Of a DNA stretch of 64,000 bases, positions 1-8,485 are shown piece by piece; positions within the stretch are counted from its first letter, which is position 1; each line of letters opens with the position of its first letter. A program made the position numbers and the translations under genes. Source of the stretch: JAWQFO01 sp033436665 (GTDB taxonomy: Bacteria; Pseudomonadota; Alphaproteobacteria; Rhodobacterales; Rhodobacteraceae); contig NZ_JAWQFO010000001.1 in assembly GCF_033436665.1 (NCBI RefSeq), forward strand, positions 434,001 through 498,000, written 5' to 3'. The notes beneath the pieces are model-generated. The model was given only the letters and a program-made list of their open reading frames with translations. It searched no databases and had not been told where the DNA came from.

Positions 1-2
1 GG

Positions 3-605
3 TTGACGACACGGGCGGGATGCACCGGCACCTTGGTGGCGCCTGACCTCGTGCTGACGGCCGCGCACTGCGTGCCGAACCAATGGGGACCCGACGCGGC
101 CGGCGGCCACAGGGTATTTGTCGCGGGCCTGGATGTCGGCGGGCACGTGACGCACCGGCGCTCGGACGAGATCACCCAGCACCCGGTCTATCTGGCCGCG
201 CGCGGCACCATGCGGTTCGGCTTCGACATCGCCGTCTTCACGCTCGACACGCCGATCCCGAGCGATCTCGTTGCGCCGCTCGAGATCGCACCGCGTGAGG
301 CCGAGCGCGCGGCCGACCGGTTCGGCATTGTCGGCTATGCGCGCAAACGCCCCTACGCGCTCTCCGGTCGTTTCGATTGCCTGCCCGTCCCGTCGCCCTA
401 CCCCGGCGCGATCGTCACAGACTGCCCCGTGGTCAGTGGCAACTCGGGCGCGCCGCTACTGGTCGAGGCGGACGGCAAATGGCGTGTCGCCGGGGTCCTC
501 GTGGCGACATTGGGCAAGGTCGGACCGGGGCGGTCGATGGCCATTCCCCTGCCCGACTGGGTGCGCGACCGCATCGACGCCGCGCGCGAAGCGGCGGGCG
601 GCTGA
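3..605 (+). CDS. Trypsin-like serine protease (S1 family), 5' end outside the window
   Basis: This is a chymotrypsin-fold serine endopeptidase, probably exported. The catalytic triad is visible: His in TAAHC (about residue 22), Asp in DIAVF (about 75) and Ser in GNSGAP (about 147). The reading frame is open to the left edge, and the usual signal peptide and N-terminal strand before TAAHC are missing, so the gene almost certainly begins upstream. The TTG at position 3 should not be taken as the start. Bacterial relatives include secreted proteases and proteolysis-related surface proteins; the substrate cannot be deduced. It ends 90 bases before serS on the same strand, which looks like a separate transcription unit. 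The family call is firm and the biological role unknown. Confidence 0.85.
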   Translation: MTTRAGCTGTLVAPDLVLTAAHCVPNQWGPDAAGGHRVFVAGLDVGGHVTHRRSDEITQHPVYLAARGTMRFGFDIAVFTLDTPIPSDLVAPLEIAPREAERAADRFGIVGYARKRPYALSGRFDCLPVPSPYPGAIVTDCPVVSGNSGAPLLVEADGKWRVAGVLVATLGKVGPGRSMAIPLPDWVRDRIDAAREAAGG

Positions 606-695
606 CGCGCGGCACGCTGCGACACGATCCCGGTTACGGTCCGCCGCCAGATCGGTCATAAGGGCGCCGGAACGACTCAGACCGGGACCAGAGCA

Positions 696-1988
696 ATGCA
701 CGACATCCGCGCGATCCGCGAAAACCCTGACGCCTTCGATGCCGCCCTCGCGCGGCGCGGGGATGCGCCGGTGTCGTCCGAGATCCTGGCGCTCGACGAA
801 GCCCGCCGCGCCCGGATCACCGAGGCCGAACAGGCCAGGGCCGACCAGAACCGCGCCTCGAAGGAGGTCGGCGCCGCCAAGGCCAAGGGCGACGAGGCCG
901 AATTCGAGCGACTGCGCGCGCTGGTGGCCGAGAAGAAAGCCGCCGTGGCGGCGCTCCAGGCCGAGGCGGGCGCGTTCGATGCGAAGCTAACGGACATGCT
1001 GGCACGTATCGCCAACCTCCCGGCCGAGGACGTGCCCGAGGGGGCCGACGAAGAAGACAACGTCGAGGTAAATCGCTGGGGCACGCCTGCCGAGTTCGAC
1101 TTCACGCCGAAGGAACATTACGAAATCGCCGGTGTCGCCGCGTCGATGGATTTCGAGACCGCCGCCAAGACCTCCGGCGCGCGCTTCGTGATGCTGAAAG
1201 GTGCTGTGGCACGCATTCACCGGGCGCTGGCGCAGTTCATGCTCGACACCCACACTGGCGAGAACGGGCTGACCGAGATCAACGCACCCGTGCTCGTGCG
1301 CGACGAGGCGATGTACGGCACCGACAAGCTGCCGAAGTTCGGCGACGACAGCTACCAGACCACCAACGGCTGGTGGCTGGTGCCCACCTCGGAAGTGACG
1401 CTGACCTACTCGGTCGCGGGCGACGTGCTGGAGGCCGATGACCTGCCGGTCCGGTTGACGGCGCATACGCTGTGTTTCCGGTCCGAGGCGGGATCGGCGG
1501 GCCGCGACACCGCCGGCATGCTGCGCCAGCACCAGTTCGAGAAGGTCGAGATGGTCTCGATCACCCATCCCGACACCTCTGACGACGAACAGAAACGTAT
1601 GCTGCGCTGCGCCGAGGACATCCTCGAACGGCTCGGCATCCCCTACCGCACGGTGATCCTTTGCACCGGCGACATGGGGTTCGGGGCGCGGCGCACCTTC
1701 GACATCGAGGCGTGGCTGCCTGGCCAGAACGCCTATCGCGAGATCTCGTCGGTCTCGACCACGGGCGACTTCCAGGCGCGGCGCATGAACGCCCGGTTCA
1801 AGCCCGCCGATGGCGGCAAGCCGCAATTCGTACACACGCTGAACGGCTCCGGGCTCGCCGTCGGGCGCGCCCTGATCGCGGTGCTGGAAAACGGCCAGCG
1901 CGAAGACGGCTCGGTTGTCCTGCCCGAGGCGCTGGCGCCTTATCTTGGCGGCAAGACCACGCTCGGCGCGGACGGGACGTTGTCCTAG
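696..1988 (+). CDS. serS: Seryl-tRNA synthetase
   Basis: This enzyme charges tRNA-Ser (and tRNA-Sec where present) with serine in the cytoplasm. It is 430 residues, normal for bacterial SerRS. The N-terminal coiled-coil arm that grips the long variable arm of tRNA-Ser spans about residues 30-105 and is rich in Ala, Glu and Lys. Class II motif 2 is seen around residue 258 (FRSEAGSAGRDTAGMLR) and motif 3 around 379 (LNGSGLAVGRALIAVLENGQ). The ATG start follows a GACCAGAGCA stretch with only a weak Shine-Dalgarno. Its stop overlaps the 3' end of the convergent dehydrogenase gene by four bases, leaving no room for separate terminators. Confidence 0.97.
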   Translation: MHDIRAIRENPDAFDAALARRGDAPVSSEILALDEARRARITEAEQARADQNRASKEVGAAKAKGDEAEFERLRALVAEKKAAVAALQAEAGAFDAKLTDMLARIANLPAEDVPEGADEEDNVEVNRWGTPAEFDFTPKEHYEIAGVAASMDFETAAKTSGARFVMLKGAVARIHRALAQFMLDTHTGENGLTEINAPVLVRDEAMYGTDKLPKFGDDSYQTTNGWWLVPTSEVTLTYSVAGDVLEADDLPVRLTAHTLCFRSEAGSAGRDTAGMLRQHQFEKVEMVSITHPDTSDDEQKRMLRCAEDILERLGIPYRTVILCTGDMGFGARRTFDIEAWLPGQNAYREISSVSTTGDFQARRMNARFKPADGGKPQFVHTLNGSGLAVGRALIAVLENGQREDGSVVLPEALAPYLGGKTTLGADGTLS

Positions 1989-2929
1989 CGCGCCGGCACC
2001 ACCTCGTAGCCCGGTTCCTCGGGTTCGTCGTCGATCAGTTCATCAGGAAAACCGGGCGCGGTCACGCTGAGCCCGGTCGCCTCTTCCAGCCGCTCGATGA
2101 TCCGGTCCGATTGTGCCCGTTCGCCATAACGGCGCTGCCCGTCCGCGATGATCTCGATCAGCAAGGGTGAGATTTCCAGCGGCACGCCGGCATCGTCGGC
2201 GAGTTTCTGAAAAAGGCCGATGTCCTTTTGTACGAGGTCCATGGTGAAATTCACGTCGCGGGCGCCCGACAGGATCAGCTTGCTTTCCGTCTCATGCACG
2301 AAGGACGTGCCAGAAGATATTGAAATCGCTTCGAAAGCGGTCCCCAGATCCACGCCAGAGGCTTTCATGACGGTCAGCGCCTCGCAGAGTGTCAGCAGGT
2401 TGGCCGTGGCAAGGTAGTTGGTCATCACCTTCAGCACCGAAGCCGATCCCAGCGGCCCGGTGTGCAGCACGCGCCGGCCCATCACCGTGAGCAGCGGCAG
2501 GATGCGCTCGAAGGTGTCGCGCTCGCACCCGGCGTAGATCGAGATGTTGCCGGTGTCCGCGCGGTGGCATCCGCCCGAGACCGGGCAGTCGACCGCGGCA
2601 CCCCCGGCCGCGAGGACTTCTTGCCCGATGCGTCGCACCTCGTCGGCGTCGGTCGTGGACATCTCCATCCAGATCTTGCCCGGCCCGACCTCGGGCATCA
2701 TCTCGCCCAGCACCGCGGCAGAGGCGGCGGGCGACGGCAGGCAGGTGATGACCGCGTCGCAGGCCGCCATCATCGCGGGGGGCTTACCGCCGTCGTGCGC
2801 ACCCGCGGCGACCTTCGCCGCGACCAGCGCCGGGTCGAGATCGTGTACACGCACCTCCAGCCCGTTGCGGATCAGCGAGCCGCAAAGCTTGCCACCCACG
2901 TTGCCGAGCCCGATGAAACCGATCTTCAT
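1985..2929 (-). CDS. NAD(P)-dependent beta-hydroxyacid dehydrogenase (3-hydroxyisobutyrate dehydrogenase family)
   Basis: The protein has the Rossmann motif GFIGLGNVG at residues 4-12, a substrate-binding motif around DCPVSGG (about 123) and the family catalytic lysine in SVLKVMTNYL (about 173). At 314 residues it is slightly longer than typical HIBADH (about 295), because of an acidic C-terminal tail. Family members oxidise 3-hydroxyisobutyrate, tartronate semialdehyde, 6-phosphogluconate-like acids or related beta-hydroxyacids; the exact substrate cannot be read from the sequence. The valine-pathway enzyme mmsA lies 58 kb away, so there is no operon support for a valine role here. It is convergent with serS and about 80 bases downstream of the ketoacyl synthase gene on the same strand, so it may be read through from that operon. 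Confidence 0.85.
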   Translation of the reverse strand: MKIGFIGLGNVGGKLCGSLIRNGLEVRVHDLDPALVAAKVAAGAHDGGKPPAMMAACDAVITCLPSPAASAAVLGEMMPEVGPGKIWMEMSTTDADEVRRIGQEVLAAGGAAVDCPVSGGCHRADTGNISIYAGCERDTFERILPLLTVMGRRVLHTGPLGSASVLKVMTNYLATANLLTLCEALTVMKASGVDLGTAFEAISISSGTSFVHETESKLILSGARDVNFTMDLVQKDIGLFQKLADDAGVPLEISPLLIEIIADGQRRYGERAQSDRIIERLEEATGLSVTAPGFPDELIDDEPEEPGYEVVPAR

Positions 2930-3010
2930 GTCAGCCGCTCCCCGCTTGCCTGTCTTGTAAGCGTCGGGGGTGGCCGGCGACGGGTCGCGCCTGTTTGCGA
3001 CGCCGCGCGC

Positions 3011-4219
3011 TCAGACCTTCCGAAGCGCCAGGACCGCGTTCATGCCGCCGAAGGCAAAGGCGTTGGAGAGCGCCACCGTGACCTTTGCCTCGCGCGCCTC
3101 GTTGGGCACCACGTCGAGCGCGCACTCGGGGTCCGGTTCCTCGTAGCCGATCGTGGGCGCGATCACGCCCTCGCGCAGCGCCATGATGCAGGCCAGAAGC
3201 TCGACCGCCCCGGTGCCGCCGATCAGATGCCCGTGCATCGACTTGGTTGATGAGATCATCAGCCGGTCGGCGTGCGGCCCGAAAACATCGGCCACCGCGG
3301 CGCACTCGGTCTTGTCGTTGGCGGCCGTGCCGGTGCCGTGAGCGTTGATGTAGCCGACCTCGTCCCGGTCGATCTGCGCGTCCGCAAGTGCGCCTGCCAT
3401 CGCCCGTGCAGCGCCGTTTTTGGATGGCATCACGATATCGGCGGCGTCCGAGGACATCGCGAAGCCCGCGACCTCGCAGAGAATGTCCGCGCCGCGTTTG
3501 CGCGCGTGTTCGTATTCCTCGAAGACGAAGATGCCCGCGCCCTCGCCCTGCACCATGCCGTTTCGGTTGGCCGAGAACGGTCGGCAGGCGTCCCGCGACA
3601 TCACCCGAAGGCCTTCCCACGCCTTGACCCCGCCGAAGCAGAGCATCGACTCAGACCCGCCGGTCACCATCGTGGGCGCCATGCCCGAGCGGACCATGGC
3701 AAAGGCCTGCGCCATCGCGTGGTTGGACGAGGCGCATGCGGTCGAGACCGTAAAGGACGGGCCCTTGAGGTTGTGCTCCATCGACACGTGGCTGGCGGCA
3801 GCATTGTTCATCAGCTTCGGCACCACGAAGGGATGGACCCGGTTCTTGCCTTCCTCGTAGACCGCCCGGTAATTGTCGTCCCAGGTGCTGACGCCGCCGC
3901 CGGCAGTGCCCAGCACCACGCCCGACCGCGCCGAAAGCTCGCCGTGAAACTCCAGCCCCGACTGGCCGATCGCCTCCTGTGCCGCGGCCAGCGTGAATTG
4001 GGTGAACCTGTCGTAAAGCGAGATCTGCTGGCGATTGTAGCGCCCCTCGGCCTCGAAGCCGCGCACCTGCCCGCCGATCTGGATCTGCAGGCGTTCCACG
4101 TCGCGCATCGCCAACGCGCCGATGCCGCAGACGCCGTTCTTCATCGCCCGGAGCGTATCGGGAACGCTGTGGCCGAGCGCGTTGATGGTTCCCGCCCCGG
4201 TAATGACGACACGTTTCAT
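3011..4219 (-). CDS. Beta-ketoacyl-ACP synthase (KAS II / FabF type)
   Basis: The enzyme condenses an acyl chain with malonyl-ACP to extend fatty chains. The Cys-His-His triad of KAS I/II is visible: Cys in STACASSNH (about residue 160), His in NAHGTGT (about 293) and His in SMHGHLIGG (about 330). Length is 402, close to FabF (about 413). It is the last gene of a three-gene minus-strand operon, six bases after an acyl carrier protein gene and downstream of an LpxD-like acyltransferase. That context suggests a paralogue dedicated to making a special acyl chain for lipid A or another envelope lipid rather than the housekeeping FabF, which usually sits beside fabG and acpP. The specialised role is inference; the enzymatic class is firm. 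Confidence 0.9.
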   Translation of the reverse strand: MKRVVITGAGTINALGHSVPDTLRAMKNGVCGIGALAMRDVERLQIQIGGQVRGFEAEGRYNRQQISLYDRFTQFTLAAAQEAIGQSGLEFHGELSARSGVVLGTAGGGVSTWDDNYRAVYEEGKNRVHPFVVPKLMNNAAASHVSMEHNLKGPSFTVSTACASSNHAMAQAFAMVRSGMAPTMVTGGSESMLCFGGVKAWEGLRVMSRDACRPFSANRNGMVQGEGAGIFVFEEYEHARKRGADILCEVAGFAMSSDAADIVMPSKNGAARAMAGALADAQIDRDEVGYINAHGTGTAANDKTECAAVADVFGPHADRLMISSTKSMHGHLIGGTGAVELLACIMALREGVIAPTIGYEEPDPECALDVVPNEAREAKVTVALSNAFAFGGMNAVLALRKV

Positions 4220-4225
4220 GTAGCG

Positions 4226-4498
4226 TCAGCTCTGCTCGGCCTTCAGCCTTTCCACGCCGGCCACGATAGTGGCGACCGAAGAAATGTCGAAATCGCTTTC
4301 GGCAGGCGCGTTGGCGTTGAACGGCACCGAGATGTCGAACGCCTCCTCGATGGCGAAGATGCTCTCGACGATCCCGAGGCTGTCGATGCCAAGCTCTTCG
4401 AGCGTGGTCTCCATCGTCACGTCGGAGGGCTCGAGCACCGCCTGTTCGGCGATGATCTCGATGACGCGATCGCGAACGGAAATGTCTGCGACACTCAT
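4226..4498 (-). CDS. Acyl carrier protein, dedicated paralogue
   Basis: This 90-residue acidic helical protein has the phosphopantetheine attachment motif GIDSLGIVE with the modified serine at residue 40. Standard AcpP is about 78 residues; the extra length lies after helix 2 (around FNANAPAESDF), comparable in size to the very-long-chain carrier AcpXL of rhizobia, though I do not see clear AcpXL-specific sequence. It sits between an LpxD-like gene (30-base gap) and a ketoacyl synthase (6-base gap) on the same strand. The three products probably act together: carrier, elongating enzyme and acyl transferase. Upstream GGAGAGCC provides a ribosome binding site. Confidence 0.92.
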   Translation of the reverse strand: MSVADISVRDRVIEIIAEQAVLEPSDVTMETTLEELGIDSLGIVESIFAIEEAFDISVPFNANAPAESDFDISSVATIVAGVERLKAEQS

Positions 4499-4528
4499 GG
4501 GGCTCTCCTGCGTTCCTTGGCGGTCGAT

Positions 4529-5620
4529 CTAGTCATTGGACCCGGGTTTGAAAACCGCTTTCCGCAGTTCGGTGACATCCTGCAGCATCTTCGGCAACCG
4601 GCGCAGCGCCTTGTAGATCTCGAAATGCGTGTCCATCTTCGTTGCCGGATAACCCATCATCACGCGGCCGGCCGGGACGTTCGACACCACCTTCGATCCG
4701 CCGCCGGTGATCACCCGGTCGCCCACGAAGATGTTGTCGTTGATGCCGGTCATGCCGCCCAGCACGACGTTATTGCCAATGCGTGACGATCCCGCGACAC
4801 CGGCCTGACCGCAGATCAGGCAGTCGTTCCCGACGATCACGTTGTGTCCGATCATCACGATGTTGTCGAGCTTGGTGCCGTTGCCGATCCGGGTGTCGCG
4901 AATCGTGCCATTGTCCACCGCCGAGTTCGCGCCGATCTCGACATCGTCGCCGATGCTGACAGCTCCGAGCGAATGGATGCGCGTCCAAGGCTGCGCGGCA
5001 TTCTCCTGCTGGTCACCCAGCGTGTCGCGCGCCGCCTCGACACCCGAGGCTTCGGCCGTGACGAAGGAAAACCCGTCGCCGCCGATCCGGGCACCGGGAT
5101 TGGCGATGAACCGCGCGCCGATGGTCGCGCGCGCGCCGATGCTGACCTGTTCGCGCAGAAACGCATCCTCGCCCAGGGTCGCGTTCCATCCGATGAAACA
5201 CTGCGGTCCGATGACCGAGCGCGCGCCGATCCGGGCGCCGGCAGCGATCACCGTGAAAGCGCCGACGCTGACGTCTTCCCCGAGGTCCGCCTCCGGATCG
5301 ATGACGGCCGTGGGATGGATGCCGGGGGCGAAACCCTGTCCGGGATCGAGCCGGCGCGACAGAGCGGCGAGCGCAAAGCGCGGGCGTTTCGGGATGATCG
5401 CCGCTTCGAGCCCAAGCGCCTGCCAGTCGGCCCCGGGCCAGAGCATCGCCGCGCGCGCCCGGCCTTGCCCCAGCGCCTCGGCGTACTTGGCGTCCGAGGC
5501 CATGGCGAGTTCGTCCGGGGCGGCCGATTGCGGCTCGGCCACGGCGCGGATGACGATGCTGCCGTCGCCGTGACAATCGGCGCCGATCCCGGCTGCGATC
5601 TCGCTGACGCTGTGGCTCAT
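4529..5620 (-). CDS. LpxD-like UDP-3-O-acylglucosamine N-acyltransferase (hexapeptide-repeat acyltransferase)
   Basis: This 363-residue protein has an N-terminal uridine-binding-like domain (to about residue 95) followed by a left-handed beta helix of hexapeptide repeats (about 100-320) and a short C-terminal helix. The LpxD catalytic-site region DNIVMIGHNV (about 250) retains the histidine. Canonical LpxD transfers a 3-hydroxyacyl chain from ACP to the glucosamine amine in lipid A synthesis. Canonical lpxD is normally found with bamA, fabZ and lpxA; this copy instead heads an operon with its own ACP and ketoacyl synthase, so it may be a second, specialised acyltransferase. The segment where canonical LpxD usually has a GH pair reads GSSRIGN here, so substrate or rate could differ. 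Confidence 0.82.
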   Translation of the reverse strand: MSHSVSEIAAGIGADCHGDGSIVIRAVAEPQSAAPDELAMASDAKYAEALGQGRARAAMLWPGADWQALGLEAAIIPKRPRFALAALSRRLDPGQGFAPGIHPTAVIDPEADLGEDVSVGAFTVIAAGARIGARSVIGPQCFIGWNATLGEDAFLREQVSIGARATIGARFIANPGARIGGDGFSFVTAEASGVEAARDTLGDQQENAAQPWTRIHSLGAVSIGDDVEIGANSAVDNGTIRDTRIGNGTKLDNIVMIGHNVIVGNDCLICGQAGVAGSSRIGNNVVLGGMTGINDNIFVGDRVITGGGSKVVSNVPAGRVMMGYPATKMDTHFEIYKALRRLPKMLQDVTELRKAVFKPGSND

Positions 5621-5645
5621 GTCACCCCCGATCTTCGGGGTGGAT

Positions 5646-7250
5646 TTAACCCTGAACGCCGCGCAGCGCCACCCCCGCCTTCGACAGCGCTTCCCAGATC
5701 GCCGCGTCGCGCCCGTAGATGTCGCGCCGGAACTGCGTCTGGCCGCGTACCGTGGTGAAGGCGGTGCGATAGATCAGGTGAACGGGCAGCGGCTTTTCGA
5801 GGCTCACGCGCTGTTCGTTGCCCGTGCTCAGGCGTGCGTTGAAGTACCCTTCGGGATCGACCTCCTGCACTGAAAGCAGCGCATGTGCGAAATCCTGCGG
5901 ATCGGCCAGCCGGATGCACCCGTGGCTGAAGGCGCGCACCTCGCGGTTGAACAGATCCTTCGACGGCGTGTCATGCAGGTAGATGTTGTAAGGGTTGGGG
6001 AACATGAACTTGACGAGCCCCAAGGCGTTGCGCTGCCCCGGCGGCTGGCGCATCGCGAAGGGGAAGTTGCGCGCGCTGTACTGGGCGAAATTCACCGCGT
6101 TGCGATTGACCACACGGCCGCGCCGGTCGGTCACGTAGATGTGGCCGACCGCGTGACGGTTGGCGCGCAGCTTGGGCAGATATTCCTTGGTCACGATCGA
6201 GCGTGGCACGTACCAGCTGGGGTTGATGACCATGAACTCCATGCTGTCGGAGAACTCGGGCGACTGGCGGTCGGGCTTTTCCGAGCCGATCACGGCGCGG
6301 GTGGAAAACACCTCGCGTTCGTTCTCGATGATCTTGGCGGTGAAATCGGTCAGGTTGACCAGGACATGCCGCGCGCCGCGGTCGCGGTTCAGCCAGCGCT
6401 CACGCTCCATCGCGACGATCACCGACTGCAGGCGCGCGGCCATGCCGACGTTGATCTCGGCCATCGTGTCGGCGCCGGCGACGCCGTCGGGTTCCAGCCC
6501 GTGGTCGCGCTGGAAGACCTCCACCGCTTCCCGCATCGCGGCGTCGTATCTGCTGCCGAGACTGCGCGGCAGGTATCCCATCGCTTCGAGCCGGTTGCGC
6601 AGTTCGATGACGCCGGGACCGCTGTCACCGGGTTCGAGCTTTCCAGCGGTGACCACCGGACCCCAGCCGCCGCGTTCCAGCTGGCGCTCCATCCCGAGCT
6701 TGGCCCGCATCAGGGCGACATATTCCGGGCTTGTCGGCACCAGCGCGCGAAACGCATCCCGGGCCGGCAGCCGCGCGACGTCCGCCAGGATCTCGGACCG
6801 CTCGCGGTAGGGCACCTCGCGCTTGACGGCCGAGACCACCCGAGAAGGCACAAGGACCCCGGTCTGCAGATCGCGTGCATAGGCAAGAAAGACCCGCGTC
6901 AGCTCGATCTCCAGCAGTCCGAGATCGCGCGGACTGCGCGCTGCCGCGATCCGGGCGGTCAGACCATCGACGTCGTACCGCGCGGCCGGAAGCCCGTGGT
7001 GATCGGCCGTGCTCAGCGCGCGCAGCAGCATCGCGCGCCGGTCGCGGTCGTCCTCCTCATCGGTCCAAAGCGCCGCATAATTGTTGTCGCGGTAAAAGGC
7101 TGCGACATCCGCATCGCGCACAGCCGCCTCGGCGACGGCCTGCTTGAAGGCGGTGACCTGCGCATGAACCGGCGCAGGGCGCACGACGAGCGATGCTGCA
7201 AGACAGACCACGGCGCAGGACACGAGCAAATTTCGACAACTGAAGTTCAT
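5646..7250 (-). CDS. L,D-transpeptidase with peptidoglycan-binding domain (LdtD/YcbB type)
   Basis: A periplasmic enzyme that forms 3-3 (mDAP-mDAP) crosslinks in peptidoglycan. The 534-residue product starts with a signal peptide (CAVVCLAASLVV core, cleavage near VHA-QV), carries a PG_binding_1 domain around residues 205-270 (GDSGPGVIELRNRL and FQRDHGLEPDG), then a YkuD catalytic domain with SHGCIRLADP around residue 443 that contains the nucleophilic cysteine. Size and architecture match E. coli LdtD (615 residues) more than the short YbiS-type enzymes. It is divergent from a MepK-like endopeptidase gene at 7578, an arrangement reminiscent of the E. coli ycbB-ycbK neighbourhood. Confidence 0.92.
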   Translation of the reverse strand: MNFSCRNLLVSCAVVCLAASLVVRPAPVHAQVTAFKQAVAEAAVRDADVAAFYRDNNYAALWTDEEDDRDRRAMLLRALSTADHHGLPAARYDVDGLTARIAAARSPRDLGLLEIELTRVFLAYARDLQTGVLVPSRVVSAVKREVPYRERSEILADVARLPARDAFRALVPTSPEYVALMRAKLGMERQLERGGWGPVVTAGKLEPGDSGPGVIELRNRLEAMGYLPRSLGSRYDAAMREAVEVFQRDHGLEPDGVAGADTMAEINVGMAARLQSVIVAMERERWLNRDRGARHVLVNLTDFTAKIIENEREVFSTRAVIGSEKPDRQSPEFSDSMEFMVINPSWYVPRSIVTKEYLPKLRANRHAVGHIYVTDRRGRVVNRNAVNFAQYSARNFPFAMRQPPGQRNALGLVKFMFPNPYNIYLHDTPSKDLFNREVRAFSHGCIRLADPQDFAHALLSVQEVDPEGYFNARLSTGNEQRVSLEKPLPVHLIYRTAFTTVRGQTQFRRDIYGRDAAIWEALSKAGVALRGVQG

Positions 7251-7474
7251 GTTTTTCCTGTCAAATTTACGATGTCACGATTTTCTCTCGAGTTAGGCCC
7301 GCCACGCCATTCAAGTCCATTCACATTTGCGATGCCGTTAACTGCGGCCGAACTTCTGATGCAAAGGCGCATCTTTCGGGCGAAATGCCCCCGCCGAAAG
7401 CCGCCTGTCAGATGCAAAAATGCGCAATAATTTGCCTAAAATTGTTCCGAAACCAGCCCGCCATAATTCAGGGG

Positions 7475-7502
7475 TTGGTTAACGAATCATCGTATGTAAT
7501 AT
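7475..7502 (+). promoter_or_regulatory. Sigma-70-type promoter for the MepK-like gene
   Basis: TTGGTT at 7475-7480 and TAATAT at 7497-7502 are separated by 16 bases, close to the TTGACA/TATAAT consensus, and lie about 75 bases upstream of the ATG at 7578 in otherwise gene-free DNA. Confidence 0.55.
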
Positions 7503-7532
7503 CGGCGTTGCATCTGGGGACAAGATGACACT

Positions 7533-7550
7533 CCCGTGTAACATCACGGG
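7533..7550 (+). promoter_or_regulatory. Hairpin in the leader of the MepK-like gene
   Basis: CCCGTG and CACGGG form a perfect six-base-pair stem around a TAACAT loop, downstream of the predicted promoter and 27 bases before the ATG. It is not followed by a T-run, so a role in mRNA stability or protein binding is more likely than termination. Confidence 0.35.
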
Positions 7551-7577
7551 CCGAGCAGGCTACGGGACGGACAGAAA

Positions 7578-8147
7578 ATGAAATTCGACAGCTCTACGGG
7601 CATCAGTCGCCGTGCGATTCTTGGTGCCTTCGCGGCGACGGCGCTGGTCGCTGCCCCCAACTACTCCAAGGCAGCCGGTTTTCTGCGCGGCGGCGGTGAC
7701 ATCCGCCGGATCCGCATGTACTCGGGCCGAACCGGCGAACGCATCGACATGATCTACTGGATCGAGGGGCGGTACGTTCCCGACGCGGTCAAGGAGATCA
7801 ACGCCTTCATGCGCGACTGGCGCAACAACAAGGTCCACAGCATCGACAACCGGACCATCGACATCATGGCGGCGGCCCACAACCTCATGGACGTGAACGA
7901 GCCCTACATGCTTCTGTCGGGTTACCGCAGCCCGGAGACCAACGCGATGCTCCGTCGTCGCAGCGGCGGCGTTGCGCGCAACTCGCTTCACCTGAAAGGC
8001 CAGGCAGCCGACCTGCGCCTGTCCTCGCGGTCGGTCAACCAGATGGCGCGGGCGGCGCAAGCTTGCCGGGCGGGCGGTGTCGGTAAATATCACGGCTCCA
8101 ACTTCGTCCACATGGACTGCGGTGCAGTGCGCAGTTGGGGTGGCTGA
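7578..8147 (+). CDS. DUF882 / MepK-like murein endopeptidase (M15-type fold)
   Basis: The product is 189 residues. The N-terminus SRRAILGAFAATALVAA is a twin-arginine-like signal (only SRR before the hydrophobic core), so periplasmic export is expected. The metallopeptidase residues of the YcbK/M15 fold are visible: His and Asp in HLKGQAADLRL (about 138-145) and the distal His in HMDCG (about 178). E. coli YcbK is now named MepK and cuts 3-3 crosslinks, the very bond made by L,D-transpeptidases. The neighbour transcribed away from it is such a transpeptidase, which supports the functional link. ACGGACAGAAA before the ATG is a modest ribosome binding site. Confidence 0.85.
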   Translation: MKFDSSTGISRRAILGAFAATALVAAPNYSKAAGFLRGGGDIRRIRMYSGRTGERIDMIYWIEGRYVPDAVKEINAFMRDWRNNKVHSIDNRTIDIMAAAHNLMDVNEPYMLLSGYRSPETNAMLRRRSGGVARNSLHLKGQAADLRLSSRSVNQMARAAQACRAGGVGKYHGSNFVHMDCGAVRSWGG

Positions 8148-8202
8148 GCACGCCGCGCGCGCCTTCGGAACCGTCGAAACCATCGAAACTCTTTTGTCAC
8201 TA

Positions 8203-8219
8203 CCCGGCTTTCTGCCGGG
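8203..8219 (+). terminator. Possible terminator hairpin of the MepK-like gene
   Basis: CCCGGC and GCCGGG pair around a TTTCT loop 56 bases after the stop codon. Only CTTC follows, not a clear T-run, so termination may be weak or assisted. Confidence 0.4.
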
Positions 8220-8457
8220 CTTCAGTCGTTCAACCCCTGCATCGATCTTAGAGTTCCCTTGATCTGAAAGTTTTTGTCGCGCCGCGCGGCTTTTGGACCG
8301 ACGGACCGCGAATTGATCCTGAAACCTGGGTATCGCCTATCAGGAAACCGATGCGACTCGCGCTGCTTTGTGCTATCATCGATTGCAGAAGCCAGTCTGT
8401 CGCGCCTCCCTAACAGAGATGCTTTCGATGCAGAGCGCGCAAGTGAGATGCTTCTTG

Positions 8458-8485
8458 AAACCGCCGCCAAAGTGCGGCGGTTTTC
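8458..8485 (+). terminator. Intrinsic terminator in the MepK-deoR gap
   Basis: CCGCCGC (8461-8467) and GCGGCGG (8474-8480) pair around CAAAGT and are followed by TTTTC, with AAA on the other side. It covers the ATG at 8486, which argues against that codon as the start of the DeoR gene. Confidence 0.75.

Larger units (their letters stand above)
7251..7577. other. Divergent intergenic region between the L,D-transpeptidase and MepK-like genes
   Basis: These 327 bases hold no credible gene. The right part carries a good promoter for the MepK-like gene and a leader hairpin (listed separately). The left part is AT-richer, with CAAATTTACGATG and CACATTTGCGATG repeated about 60 bases apart; they share ATTT(A/G)CGATG and could be protein sites for the L,D-transpeptidase promoter. 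I cannot place a confident leftward promoter. Confidence 0.5.

Noticed and set aside
3272..4786. Open frame of 504 codons opposite the KAS-ACP-LpxD operon
   Set aside because: It crosses three real genes antisense and shows the same shadow composition.
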